From Natronocalculus amylovorans (GTDB lineage Archaea > Halobacteriota > Halobacteria > Halobacteriales > Haloferacaceae), in NCBI RefSeq assembly GCF_023638035.1, contig NZ_JAKRVX010000008.1, positions 1-64,000 on the forward strand: a stretch of 64,000 bases of DNA, read 5' to 3'. The notes beneath the pieces were generated by a model. That model did not search any database. It saw only the letters and a list, made by a program, of their open reading frames with translations, and had not been told where the DNA came from. Both the position numbers and the translations under genes were made by a program. Shown in pieces: positions 26,177 to 35,225 of the stretch (position 1 is the stretch's first letter; each line of letters starts with the position of its first letter).

Positions 26177-27430
26177 TCAGTAGTCCGCGAGCGTGCCGGT
26201 TATTTGCGGTTCGTTTGCTGTGTCGAGATATGATGAGAGCGAATCATGGACACCAACTTCAGTGATAATATCATCAAGCGCAGAAATAATCAATGAGAGA
26301 TCCATATCGATCGCATACTCACGATAGGTTCCGCCGCGACGTCCCTCGTTTCGTTCAGTAACAGAAACGATTCCAAGCATCGCAAGTTCAGAGAGGTGAT
26401 CGCGCATTCGACGTGGCACAAGTGGATCTCGCTGTGCAAGTCGGGTAAATCGGGTATAACGAGGGCGAACGTCTCGCGATCGGACTGGCGTCTCATTCTC
26501 AAGATCCAGCGTTAAGAGCGCGTATAAAACAAGATGGCCGTGCTGGGTAAGGCCGCTAATACCTTCTTCAATACGGCCACGCTCAAGCGCTCGACGTCCG
26601 CGTTCAACCTGATCTTCGGTCACAGTTGAGGTGTCTTCTTCTCGTGCTAAATCGCCTGCTTTCATTAGAAGATCGATCGACTGTCGTGCATCACCAGCAT
26701 CCTTCGCGCCGTACGCTGCACACAATGGGATAACCCCATCCGATAATACACCTTCATGAAACGCGACAGTTGCGCGCTGTTCTAATATTTGTTTCAGGTT
26801 GCTTGCATCGTATGCTGGAAAGTGAATTTCTTGTTCACAGAGCGAGCTTTTTACTTTTGGAGAGAGATCATCACGGAAGGAGAAATCGTTTGAGATCCCA
26901 ATAATTCCGATTTTTGCCTCAGTAAGGTTTTCGTTTGCTCGCGCACGCGGGAGTTGGTAGAGTATAGAATCATCCTTAACATGGTCAACTTCATCAAGAA
27001 CAATAATCACAGTTCCCCCAAGATTATCGAGATCTGACCAAAGCATCTCATACACTGTCGCACGAGGATACCCGGTTGTACTAATTTGGTTTGCCTCGTC
27101 TCGTAGCTCATTAACAAGTCGTGTGGCGATTTGGTAGGATGATGTCAACCCATCACAGTTGAGAAAAATAAGATTGAGATCAATGTCATCATACTGTTCT
27201 GCATCATCTTCTAAGTGTGAAAGTAGATACTTCGTAGCAGCAGTCTTTCCAACACCAGTTTTGCCGTACAGGAAGATATTGTTCGGCTGTTCGCTGTTGA
27301 TGACGGGTTGGAGGGCGGCTTGATACATTTGGATCTCTTCATCACGACCAACAAGCTTCTCGGGTTGGTAGTCTTCCCGGAGCGCGTCCCGGTCTTTGTA
27401 GACCTCTGTATCGCGTTCGAATAGTCCCAT
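26177..27430 (-). CDS. orc1: Orc1/Cdc6 replication initiator
   Basis: 417 residues with the AAA+ layout of archaeal Orc1/Cdc6. Walker A is GKTGVGKTAATK near residue 58, Walker B is VIIVLDEVDHV, sensor 1 is GISNDF, and sensor 2 is GDARQSIDLL. A C-terminal winged helix follows (SRDVRPRYTRFTRLAQRDPL... and ELAMLGIVS). It binds ORB repeats, remodels origin DNA and recruits MCM. The start ATG at 27430 fits the opening MGLFERDTEVYKDRDALREDYQPE. The origin array lies directly upstream, and further ORB-like copies lie downstream. Haloarchaea often carry several orc paralogues; which one this is cannot be told. Confidence 0.95.
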   Translation of the reverse strand: MGLFERDTEVYKDRDALREDYQPEKLVGRDEEIQMYQAALQPVINSEQPNNIFLYGKTGVGKTAATKYLLSHLEDDAEQYDDIDLNLIFLNCDGLTSSYQIATRLVNELRDEANQISTTGYPRATVYEMLWSDLDNLGGTVIIVLDEVDHVKDDSILYQLPRARANENLTEAKIGIIGISNDFSFRDDLSPKVKSSLCEQEIHFPAYDASNLKQILEQRATVAFHEGVLSDGVIPLCAAYGAKDAGDARQSIDLLMKAGDLAREEDTSTVTEDQVERGRRALERGRIEEGISGLTQHGHLVLYALLTLDLENETPVRSRDVRPRYTRFTRLAQRDPLVPRRMRDHLSELAMLGIVSVTERNEGRRGGTYREYAIDMDLSLIISALDDIITEVGVHDSLSSYLDTANEPQITGTLADY

Positions 27431-28317
27431 TATCGATCGTACATGTAGTATCTACGACGTGTGTGATAAAACCACCGTGTCCGCAGTGTCCGCTGTTCTG
27501 TTTGTTTATAAACAAACGGCAAACACACCCCCTCCACTTTGTCCGCTGTTAACCCGAACAAGTGTAGGTAGCTGAAAAGTTGCACGGATATTTAGTACAA
27601 GCATAATCTTTTTATTGATAGCGTTTGAGTTAGTCCGTATGGCAGTTACCGAATTAATTCAACTACTATTGTTGAGTTAATTCATACTCAAGCCATCAGT
27701 ATTTACAGTGTGTATCCCAAACTTCCGGAAAATATCTCCGAGAGTTTTTTGACCGTTACACTCTCGACGAAGAACAGCGGACAAAGTGGGGGGAGTGTGT
27801 TGGTATACATATTTGTGTGTATTTTCACGAATATAATCGATCAAGAACGTAAGGGTGACAGCTTAGTCAATACTATAATGTCTCTTAGTCCGTTGGTTCA
27901 CCCGTTATATTCCTCGATCTGAGCTACGGTCTGTTTAGAGCTCTTCGTCTCAACAGTGTTTTATTATACTTCTCAACACACCACTCTGTCCGCTGTTCTT
28001 GGAAATCTCGGCCCAACAACTCCGGACGTCGTGGTGTGTTATATTTAATCTATCTTATACTACATGAAATAAATAGTCGGCTATTCTAAATCCATTATTT
28101 GAGGTCTAAAACGCCATTTTACTCCGGACGCGGCGGTGTTATCTCTTTTGTCAACTCGAACCCACCCCACTTTGTCCGCAGTTCCCCGGCAAATCCCTCC
28201 GGTAACAGCGGACATGGTGGTGTCCTACACAATTGAGGTGGTTCCTGTCTAATTCACTTACTGCGTTTCCTTCCGCAGGCAGTACGTATATTTGTCGTAC
28301 CGTCGAATATATTCTGT
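27431..28317. other. Probable replication origin with ORB-like repeats
   Basis: This 887-base gene-free stretch next to orc1 carries many copies of a motif near ACACCAC-N2-TGTCCGCTGTT. Copies: 27470-27488 (+), 27523-27552 (+, extended with CACCCCCTCC), 27773-27802 (-), 27974-28000 (+), 28018-28040 (-), 28121-28140 (-), 28159-28185 (+), 28203-28226 (-). A ninth partial copy overlaps the first (27485-27499). AT-rich segments at about 27560-27700, 27815-27970 and 28040-28115 could be the unwinding element. Inverted ORBs around AT-rich DNA next to orc1 are the standard archaeal origin layout. Function is inferred. Confidence 0.8.
27500..27517. repeat. Perfect 18-bp palindrome in the origin
   Basis: GTTTGTTTATAAACAAAC is its own reverse complement over all 18 bases. 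It lies between the two ORB-like copies closest to the orc1 start, with a TATA core. It could be an operator for orc1 or part of the origin structure. Confidence 0.7.
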
Positions 28318-29073
28318 ATGGTAACAATCGACATTAATTGTGATATGGGGGAGAGTTTCGGCAACTGGACGATGGGCCGCGACGCGGAGGTGATGCCGTA
28401 TATTACGTCCGCAAACATCGCTGGTGGATATCATGCTGGTGACCCACACGTTCTTCGCGAAACCGTTGACCTAGCAAATGAACACGACGTTGCATTGGGT
28501 ATTCATCCTGGGTTCCCGGACAAAATCGGATTCGGGCGCCGACAGATAGATGTCACTCCACAGGAGGTTGCCGATTACGTCACCTATCAGCTTGGAGCGC
28601 TGATCGGCTTTGCAAAAGCTACCGATCTTGACGTCCAACACGTCAAGCCCCACGGTGCGATGTACTCGCTTTTGTCACAGAGCCCGGAGCATGCACGAGC
28701 AGTGATGGAAGCGGTCCTCGATGTTGATCCATCGTTGATATATCTTGCCACAGACATGCATATTTACGAGGTTACTGAGGAGTATGATGAGCTTACCGCA
28801 GTGTTCGAAGGGTATGTTGACCTCCGATACAACCCCGATCGAAGCCTAATCGTCGAAAAGCAGCTCACACCGAAGCCAACGGATGAAGTCACAGACCGGT
28901 TTGTCCAGATTGCGACAGAAGGAACAGTAGAAGCAGCAAATGGCGACACCATCGATGTTCCAGCAGAATCGATCTGTATTCATGGAGACGGTCCAAATGC
29001 AGTTGAGCTGCTAGAGGCAATCCACGACGCAGCAGATGAACACGGTATAAATATCGCTGCACCATCAGCATAA
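28318..29073 (+). CDS. pxpA: 5-oxoprolinase subunit A (LamB/YcsF family)
   Basis: 251 residues, normal length. The N-terminal IDINCDMGESFGNWTMG, then SANIAGGYHAGDP, HPGFPDKIGFGRR, VKPHGAMYS and the C-terminal SICIHGDGPNAVELL are the family signatures. With PxpB and PxpC the family forms an ATP-dependent 5-oxoprolinase that opens 5-oxoproline to glutamate. In this cluster it may instead handle a carboxylated intermediate, because a biotin carboxylase and a biotin carrier are also encoded. It is the first gene after the origin, convergent with accC. Confidence 0.93.
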   Translation: MVTIDINCDMGESFGNWTMGRDAEVMPYITSANIAGGYHAGDPHVLRETVDLANEHDVALGIHPGFPDKIGFGRRQIDVTPQEVADYVTYQLGALIGFAKATDLDVQHVKPHGAMYSLLSQSPEHARAVMEAVLDVDPSLIYLATDMHIYEVTEEYDELTAVFEGYVDLRYNPDRSLIVEKQLTPKPTDEVTDRFVQIATEGTVEAANGDTIDVPAESICIHGDGPNAVELLEAIHDAADEHGINIAAPSA

Positions 29074-29094
29074 CAACGAGTTACGTTACGTAGG

Positions 29095-30444
29095 TTACTC
29101 AGTCGTGAGTGTAAATGAGTCGTCAACGAACGTCGTCGTGTGCTCGTTCTGTACAAACGTCTCATTTTGAATCATCGCCAGATGGAATGGGATCGTCGTC
29201 GGAATACCTTCAATCTCCATTCCAGAGAGCGCACGCGCTGCTCTCTGTAACACTTCTTCACGCGATCGACCGTGTACAATTACTTTCCCAAACATGGAGT
29301 CATAGAACGGACTGATTGCATCACCTTGATCGACGCCGTCATCCACACGAACACCGATTCCAGTTGGTGGACGGTACACCGAAAGCGTCCCTGGCATTGG
29401 GGTAAAATCATTCGTTGGGTCCTCTGCATTCAATCGGAACTCGATCGCATGACCTCGTGGCTCAATATCCGCTTGTTCGAAACTCAGTTCTTTTCCAGCA
29501 GCGACGCGGAGCTGTTCTTTGACTAAATCAACACCCGTGACGATCTCAGAAATTGGGTGCTCAACTTGGATACGGGTATTTACCTCTAGGAAATAGAACT
29601 CACCATCAGCAAAGAGAAACTCGACTGTTCCGGCGTTCACATACCCCGCCTCTTTCAGCCCATCGCGAGCGGCCGTACGAATCTCTGTCTGGAGCTGTGG
29701 ATCTAACGCAGGACTTGGTGTTTCTTCGATCAGCTTCTGCTGCCGTCGCTGGATCGTACAGTCCCGCTCTCCAATATGACAGACGTTACCATGAGTGTCT
29801 GCGATTACTTGGACTTCAATATGCTTTGGATTCTCCAGATATTTCTCTACGTATACGGCACTGTTGTCAAAGTAGGCTTCACCCTCTCGTTTTGCAGTCT
29901 CGAACTTCGATTCGATATCGTCGTCTTCCTCAACAACATACAATCCCTTTCCACCGCCGCCACCGTCTGCTTTGATTGCGATCGGATAGCCGTATTCTTC
30001 AGCGAAGTCAACGGCTTCTGAAACATCTGCAATCGGCTCCTTCGTTCCTGGAACTACGGGAACTCCGGCTTCTTGCATGACTGCACGCGCATTTGTTTTC
30101 TCACCAAGCTCCCGCATTGAGTCGCTTGATGGACCAATCCATGTAAATTCACTTTCCTCGACACGTTTTGCAAACCGTGCGTTCTCTGCAAAGAACCCAT
30201 AGCCGGGATGGATCGCATCTACATCTGCTTCCCGTGCAACCTCAAACACCGCATCTGCATCCAAATAGCTTTTTTTTGGGACTGGCGACCCAACAGTATA
30301 CGCCTCATCAGCATGACGAACGTGCTTTGCGTCTTCGTCAGCATCACTGTAGATTGCGACCGATCGAACACCGAGCTCCCGTGCAGCGTGGGCAACTCTA
30401 ACTGCGATCTCACCACGGTTTGCGATCAGCACTGATTCAAACAT
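29095..30444 (-). CDS. accC: Biotin carboxylase (AccC-like)
   Basis: 449 residues, full length. N-terminal [26 protein letters not shown], the ATP-grasp glycine loop [25 protein letters not shown] and the catalytic [14 protein letters not shown] are all present. The enzyme carboxylates biotin on a carrier protein using ATP and bicarbonate. It lies between pxpA and pxpB but on the opposite strand. Divergent from pxpB, it shares a ~134-base control region. No acetyl-CoA or propionyl-CoA carboxyltransferase gene is nearby, so its partner is probably the PxpBC pair. Confidence 0.93.
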   Translation of the reverse strand: MFESVLIANRGEIAVRVAHAARELGVRSVAIYSDADEDAKHVRHADEAYTVGSPVPKKSYLDADAVFEVAREADVDAIHPGYGFFAENARFAKRVEESEFTWIGPSSDSMRELGEKTNARAVMQEAGVPVVPGTKEPIADVSEAVDFAEEYGYPIAIKADGGGGGKGLYVVEEDDDIESKFETAKREGEAYFDNSAVYVEKYLENPKHIEVQVIADTHGNVCHIGERDCTIQRRQQKLIEETPSPALDPQLQTEIRTAARDGLKEAGYVNAGTVEFLFADGEFYFLEVNTRIQVEHPISEIVTGVDLVKEQLRVAAGKELSFEQADIEPRGHAIEFRLNAEDPTNDFTPMPGTLSVYRPPTGIGVRVDDGVDQGDAISPFYDSMFGKVIVHGRSREEVLQRAARALSGMEIEGIPTTIPFHLAMIQNETFVQNEHTTTFVDDSFTLTTE

Positions 30445-30578
30445 ACTGTACTGTATTCGATTCTATTTAATAAAGTGGCATGTCTGATGATGAAGTACCG
30501 TCAAATTGGATGGTATCCTATATCTCAAATACTATCCGGCAGTTATACATCACTTCATGTTGATTGTCCACATAACCC

Positions 30579-31478
30579 ATGAGTACAATTGAACGAGTGA
30601 CACTTCCGGACCCACGGTATGAGTTTGGCGGTGATGATCACGTCTTTGTTGAGTTAGACGAAGCGATGAGCTTTGATGCGAATTTTGAAGCAATGGCGAT
30701 CACCCAACAGCTTCGAAAAAAGGATATTGATGGAATCTTCGAAATCTGTCCTGCAAACGCGTCGTACATGGTTCGATTTGAGCCCGAAACAATTGATCCA
30801 CACACAGTTGTTGAGACGCTGAAATCAGTTGCAGAAGAGACCGACCTCTCAGAGTACCAGTGGGATACACGTATTGTTGATTTCCCAGTGCTCTACGAGG
30901 ATGAATGGACGCATGAGACACTCATGCGCTTTCGAGATAATCACCAAGACCCGGATGCAACAGATCTTGAGTACTCTGCACAGCTCAATGGATTTGACTC
31001 GGTTGATGAGTTTATTGACGCGCACGCGGGCGCACCACATATGGTAACCATGGTTGGGTTTGTTCCCGGGTTGCCATGGTGTTTCCAGATGGTCCCGAAA
31101 GATGAGCAGATCGAGGTCCCAAAATACGTCCAACCACGGACTGATACGCCATCTCGTGCCGTTGGATACGGTGGGGCATTCACTGCAATCTATCCTGTGC
31201 AAGGCGCTGGTGGGTATCAACTCTACGGTCGAACTCCGCTTGAGGTCTTAGATACTGATCAGAACCTCGCTGACTTTGCTGAATCTATGGTATTCCCACA
31301 GCCAGGAGACATTCTCGATTTCCGTCGAATCGATCGAACCGAGTACGATGAGATACGTGAACAGATTGAGGCGGGAACCTACGAATATACAATTGAGTCC
31401 GTTTCGTTCTCTCCAGAGGAGTTCTTTGCAGATCCACATGGCTACAATGAGATGTTAACGGAGGTGCTGCGCGGATGA
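30579..31478 (+). CDS. pxpB: 5-oxoprolinase subunit B / KipI-type carboxyltransferase-like protein
   Basis: 299 residues, longer than classical KipI/PxpB proteins (about 220-240). The core motif is present as MVGFVPGLPWCF, then VPKYVQPRTDTPSRAVGYGGAFTAIYPVQGAGGYQLYGRTPLEVLD, split here only for naming. The same fold forms half of the carboxyltransferase domain of urea carboxylase. The extra length lies in the N-terminal ~60 residues and in the charged C-terminal tail. The stop overlaps the pxpC start (ATGA). It works as a complex with PxpC; whether with ATP alone or with a biotin carrier is open. Confidence 0.85.
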   Translation: MSTIERVTLPDPRYEFGGDDHVFVELDEAMSFDANFEAMAITQQLRKKDIDGIFEICPANASYMVRFEPETIDPHTVVETLKSVAEETDLSEYQWDTRIVDFPVLYEDEWTHETLMRFRDNHQDPDATDLEYSAQLNGFDSVDEFIDAHAGAPHMVTMVGFVPGLPWCFQMVPKDEQIEVPKYVQPRTDTPSRAVGYGGAFTAIYPVQGAGGYQLYGRTPLEVLDTDQNLADFAESMVFPQPGDILDFRRIDRTEYDEIREQIEAGTYEYTIESVSFSPEEFFADPHGYNEMLTEVLRG

Positions 31479-32443
31479 TTACCGTCTCACGACCTGGTGT
31501 TCTTTCGACCGTCCAAGATTTGGGTCGCTTTGGACAGTACCATATTGGAATGCCGCCATCCGGTGCGATGGATCCATTTGCACATCGTGTTGGAAACTAT
31601 CTCGTCGGTAATGACGAAGACGCGGCAACGATCGAAATGACCTACCAAGGCGGTGCATTTGAGTTCGATGAGGATCGTGTCGTTGCTCTCTGTGGTGCGA
31701 CAATGGCTGCAACGATCGACGACGAACCAATCAACATGTGGGAAGCCGTTTCAGTCGAAGCGGGTCAAACACTGGATATTCAGTACGCAAGCAACGGTGC
31801 ACGATCGTATCTTGCCGTTGCTGGCGGTATTGATGTTGAGCCGCTGATGGACAGCCGATCGACGTACACGCTCATTGGACTCGGTGGATACGAAGGTCGT
31901 TCGCTCGAAGAAGGCGATGAGCTGGCACTTGGAGCACCACCGGAGGGAGCAACTGATCGCATCGGCAGTGCTGTCGATGACGAGTATATCCCAGACTACG
32001 ATTCGATCGATTCAATCCGTGTTGTATTTGGTCTCTGTGATTACCGACTCACGGATGCTTGTAAGGAACGAATGACGACTGAGCCATGGACGGTCACACC
32101 TGATGCCGACCGTGTTGGCTACCGTCTTGAGGGGCCCGAACTGGAGTTTGTCGAACGCGAACAGCCATTCGGTGCCGGAACTGACCAATCAAATGTGGTT
32201 GATCTTGGCTATCCCGTTGGATCGATACAAGTGCCACAGCAGCCGATCGTCCTCATGCAAGATGCCGTTACCGGAGGTGGCTACGCAACTGTTGGGACCG
32301 TTATTAGCGTCGATCGCGGCTATCTAGCACAGAAACGAACTCACCAAGAACTCTATTTCGAGTCTGTCAATGTAGATGATGCAGTCGCCGCTCGGAAAGC
32401 CCAACAAGAAACGCTCGCCGCGATTCGTAAATCGCTGGAATAA
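31475..32443 (+). CDS. pxpC: 5-oxoprolinase subunit C / KipA-type protein
   Basis: 322 residues. Motifs: MITVSRPGVLSTVQDLGRFG, then GMPPSGAMDPFAHRVGN, LAVAGGIDVEPLMDSRSTY and GSIQVPQQPIVLMQDAVTGGGYATVGTV, all KipA/PxpC signatures. It forms the second half of the urea-carboxylase-type carboxyltransferase fold together with PxpB. It overlaps pxpB by 4 bases and is followed 40 bases later by the biotin-carrier gene, which argues for a joint function. Confidence 0.92.
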   Translation: MITVSRPGVLSTVQDLGRFGQYHIGMPPSGAMDPFAHRVGNYLVGNDEDAATIEMTYQGGAFEFDEDRVVALCGATMAATIDDEPINMWEAVSVEAGQTLDIQYASNGARSYLAVAGGIDVEPLMDSRSTYTLIGLGGYEGRSLEEGDELALGAPPEGATDRIGSAVDDEYIPDYDSIDSIRVVFGLCDYRLTDACKERMTTEPWTVTPDADRVGYRLEGPELEFVEREQPFGAGTDQSNVVDLGYPVGSIQVPQQPIVLMQDAVTGGGYATVGTVISVDRGYLAQKRTHQELYFESVNVDDAVAARKAQQETLAAIRKSLE

Positions 32444-32483
32444 GTACCATTAACATACTCCCAAACCCATTACACACCATCCA

Positions 32484-32735
32484 ATGTCTACTGAACATAC
32501 AATCACCGCACCGATGCCAGGCGTATTCTACCGACAATCAGACCCAACTGACGACCCATTTGTCGAGGTTGGAGATGACGTTTCAAAAGGAGAGACGGTC
32601 TGTCTTGTCGGTGTAATGAAAAATTTCCACGATGTAACGAGCGATGCTGATGGTACGGTCTCGGAAATCCTTGTCGAAAATGAAGATGCGATCGATGTTG
32701 GAGACGCGCTGATTGTCTTAGAAACTGAAGAATAG
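32484..32735 (+). CDS. Biotin carboxyl carrier-like protein
   Basis: 83 residues forming a single biotinyl/lipoyl domain with no Ala/Pro-rich linker. The opening TITAPMPGVFYRQSDPTDDPFVEVGDDV is the standard BCCP face. The attachment site reads VMKN (Lys46) instead of the usual AMKM. This VMK form is familiar to me from BCCP genes that travel with pxp/kip genes, but I cannot check it. The carrier would be charged by the AccC-like protein and would deliver CO2 to PxpBC. It is the last gene of the pxpBC operon. Confidence 0.87.
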   Translation: MSTEHTITAPMPGVFYRQSDPTDDPFVEVGDDVSKGETVCLVGVMKNFHDVTSDADGTVSEILVENEDAIDVGDALIVLETEE

Positions 32736-32744
32736 CTACCTATT

Positions 32745-35225
32745 TCAGCTACTTTTTCTATTACTACTATTTTGTATATTACGAATTTTTCCAACAAGCA
32801 GCAGCTCCCAGCGTTGATCAACGATCGCCACCCATACAATGAGTGCTGCGGGGAGTACAACGAGTGCAGCGATATACGCGAGAATAATGCTTGCTGCAGT
32901 AAGCAGTCCAAACTGGCCTAAAAGCGGCGTGATCGCAAGCACCAACACACCGGTTCCGAGTGCAGTTGTCGCCATCGTCCCTGTGAGTGCGCCACCGGTC
33001 CCTCTCAGTGTTGTTGTCACTGCGTGATCAACATTACCTGTCTCTTCATATTCATCGTGGAATCGATGAGTCACGTGGACGGTATAATCAACACCGAGCC
33101 CGATCGTAATTGCAAGAATCGTGGCTGTAAGCGCATTGAACGGAATCCCTGCAAAGCGCATCGTTGCAGTGAGTGTTGCAATTGCGACGGTTACAGGAAT
33201 CAGTGTGACAATCCCGAGCGACGGGCGTCCCAAGAAGAGTCCAAATAGTACAATCAAAAAGACCGCAGACAGCCCAATTGCAGCCGCGAGCGAGACAATT
33301 GCGGATTCAAAAATCTCGTCTGCAACTGCCTGAAAGACGATTATCTGTCCGGTTGCAATTGCATTTCCTCGATACCGATCGGCTACCGCTCGTGCATCTG
33401 CTGTGATCTCTTCATCACTGGCATCGGACCGTACCTCATATACGACTCTGGTTGCCCTGTTGTCCTCTGTTAGATACTCATTGGTGAAGCCTGCAAAGTT
33501 TGAGTCTCGAAGTTCCTCATAAATCCGATCGAGATTTCGATTTGGCTGTCCACCGTCGAGTGCGGAATCCGAGACAAGCTGTGCAAACGCCGGATTCTCC
33601 GCTTCGTATGCCTCGATCGGGTCGATTATGCTATCGGTCCGCGCACGCCCATCCTCTTCAATAAATGTCGATGGTGGATCAACCGTTGCTCGTTCAAGCG
33701 ACCGAAGTGCAGTGTTGTCGATCATCCGGGTCTCAATATAGATCGTTATTGTATCATCTTCTGCCGTCTCAAAATTTTCCGAGAGGAAATCAATTGTCTC
33801 AGTAACGGTGTACTCATCCGGCTGTAGTGGGCCAGGGAAGTACTGAATGTATGCTGGTTCTTCTGATGGTGGAAGGAAGTCTTCATCGTCGAATGTCGTG
33901 TCGACTCCTGATCCGTATACTGCTGCTCCACCAGTCAACACCAGTATAATGACAATAAACACTGCTGGTGCAGGTCTGGAAATTGCGGTTACGCTTGGAA
34001 GAATCTGACCGAGTACAGAGCCTTCTGCACCGATCGGCTGCGTACCAAACGCTGGGATCCCACGCTTTTTTCGCCACTCATCAACGATGAGCTTCGCGGC
34101 TGGAAGGAAGCCGACAAAAATAACCAGGGTGAATGTAATACCAATCCCTGCGACGATTCCAAACTCACGAAGCGGCTCAAGATCGCTTGTTAGGTTAGCA
34201 AGGAATCCAATAATTGTCGTTCCAGCAATGATCGTATATGCAACCGAGAGCTGTTGGAGCGACGTTCGCATTGCTGCCTCCGGCTCAACTCCTTGCATTC
34301 GTTCTTCGCGATACCGATTCACTGTGTGGATCCCAAAATCAATCCCGATCGCCAAGAGCAACACTGGAACTGCAATCAGCATGTCCGAAAACGGGATGCC
34401 TGCATAGCCAGTGAAGCCAAACGTCCAGACAACCGTCATCAAGAGCGCAACGCCACCAAGTACAAAATCAAATGGGTCGCGGTATGCGTATGCTAGCAGG
34501 CCTAAGATTGTAACCAGTGCTGCTGGAACAACGATCGCAAGCGAGTCAAAAATCACGCTCTCAAATTCATTGTCGACGATGCCACCTCCAAAGACGGTGA
34601 TTTCACCGGGTGAGCGATCAGCAACAGTTTGTGCTTCCGTTTGAATCTCTGCAAGATCGGCTTCCGCGGGGAAACTATGTGTTACGACACCGAGCGCAGC
34701 GGAGGCAGTTCCTGATTCGCTATTATAATCATTTGAGAGAAGACTCCCGAACGTTGGATCGTCACCGGCAGCCTGCACGGCTCGTTCAATATCACCGTTG
34801 CTTGCCCGTTCAACTGCTTCGCGTTGCTGTTCAATCGTTTCCGCATCCGGGTCAAGTTCCAGAGCTACTTGTGAGGCCGGTGACGTAACGGACTCAACTC
34901 GTAATCCGTCTCGGTCTTCAAGCCGTTCTGCGGTCTCAAGCATGGATAAGAGCCCACGCCGATCGAGAACATTTTGATCCTGTTGGATCAGCTGTGTTGT
35001 CGGTTCGTTGTTTCCAAACGCTGGGTCAAACTGTTGGTTTACACGATCAAGCGCATCGGACTCTGGAATATCATCAACAAACTGATCACTGCCCGCTTCC
35101 GATTCAAGCAACGCCATTCCTGGTGCGAACACAACTGTCAGGAGAATACAAATGAGTGCAACCTGTCGTCGCCGATCGACGACGACGTTTGTTGTCTTTG
35201 CAAACAGCTGCGTTGTACGACGCAT
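32745..35225 (-). CDS. RND superfamily (MMPL-type) exporter
   Basis: 826 residues in two similar halves. Each half has one N-terminal membrane helix (residues ~20-45 and ~425-445), a large extracellular domain, and a block of about five helices (e.g. ILAITIGLGVDYTVHVTHRFHDE in half two, and LLLAIGIDFGIHTVNRYREE in half one). The Asp in the G-[IL]-DFG/DYT motif is the proton-relay position of MMPL proteins. Substrate is likely a lipid or other hydrophobic compound. It directly abuts the upstream COG1361 gene, and the two likely work together at the cell surface. Confidence 0.9.
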   Translation of the reverse strand: MRRTTQLFAKTTNVVVDRRRQVALICILLTVVFAPGMALLESEAGSDQFVDDIPESDALDRVNQQFDPAFGNNEPTTQLIQQDQNVLDRRGLLSMLETAERLEDRDGLRVESVTSPASQVALELDPDAETIEQQREAVERASNGDIERAVQAAGDDPTFGSLLSNDYNSESGTASAALGVVTHSFPAEADLAEIQTEAQTVADRSPGEITVFGGGIVDNEFESVIFDSLAIVVPAALVTILGLLAYAYRDPFDFVLGGVALLMTVVWTFGFTGYAGIPFSDMLIAVPVLLLAIGIDFGIHTVNRYREERMQGVEPEAAMRTSLQQLSVAYTIIAGTTIIGFLANLTSDLEPLREFGIVAGIGITFTLVIFVGFLPAAKLIVDEWRKKRGIPAFGTQPIGAEGSVLGQILPSVTAISRPAPAVFIVIILVLTGGAAVYGSGVDTTFDDEDFLPPSEEPAYIQYFPGPLQPDEYTVTETIDFLSENFETAEDDTITIYIETRMIDNTALRSLERATVDPPSTFIEEDGRARTDSIIDPIEAYEAENPAFAQLVSDSALDGGQPNRNLDRIYEELRDSNFAGFTNEYLTEDNRATRVVYEVRSDASDEEITADARAVADRYRGNAIATGQIIVFQAVADEIFESAIVSLAAAIGLSAVFLIVLFGLFLGRPSLGIVTLIPVTVAIATLTATMRFAGIPFNALTATILAITIGLGVDYTVHVTHRFHDEYEETGNVDHAVTTTLRGTGGALTGTMATTALGTGVLVLAITPLLGQFGLLTAASIILAYIAALVVLPAALIVWVAIVDQRWELLLVGKIRNIQNSSNRKSS

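Noticed and set aside
27431-28317. CRISPR array as explanation for the repeats by orc1
   Set aside because: Copies are unevenly spaced, in both orientations and beside an orc gene; no cas genes.
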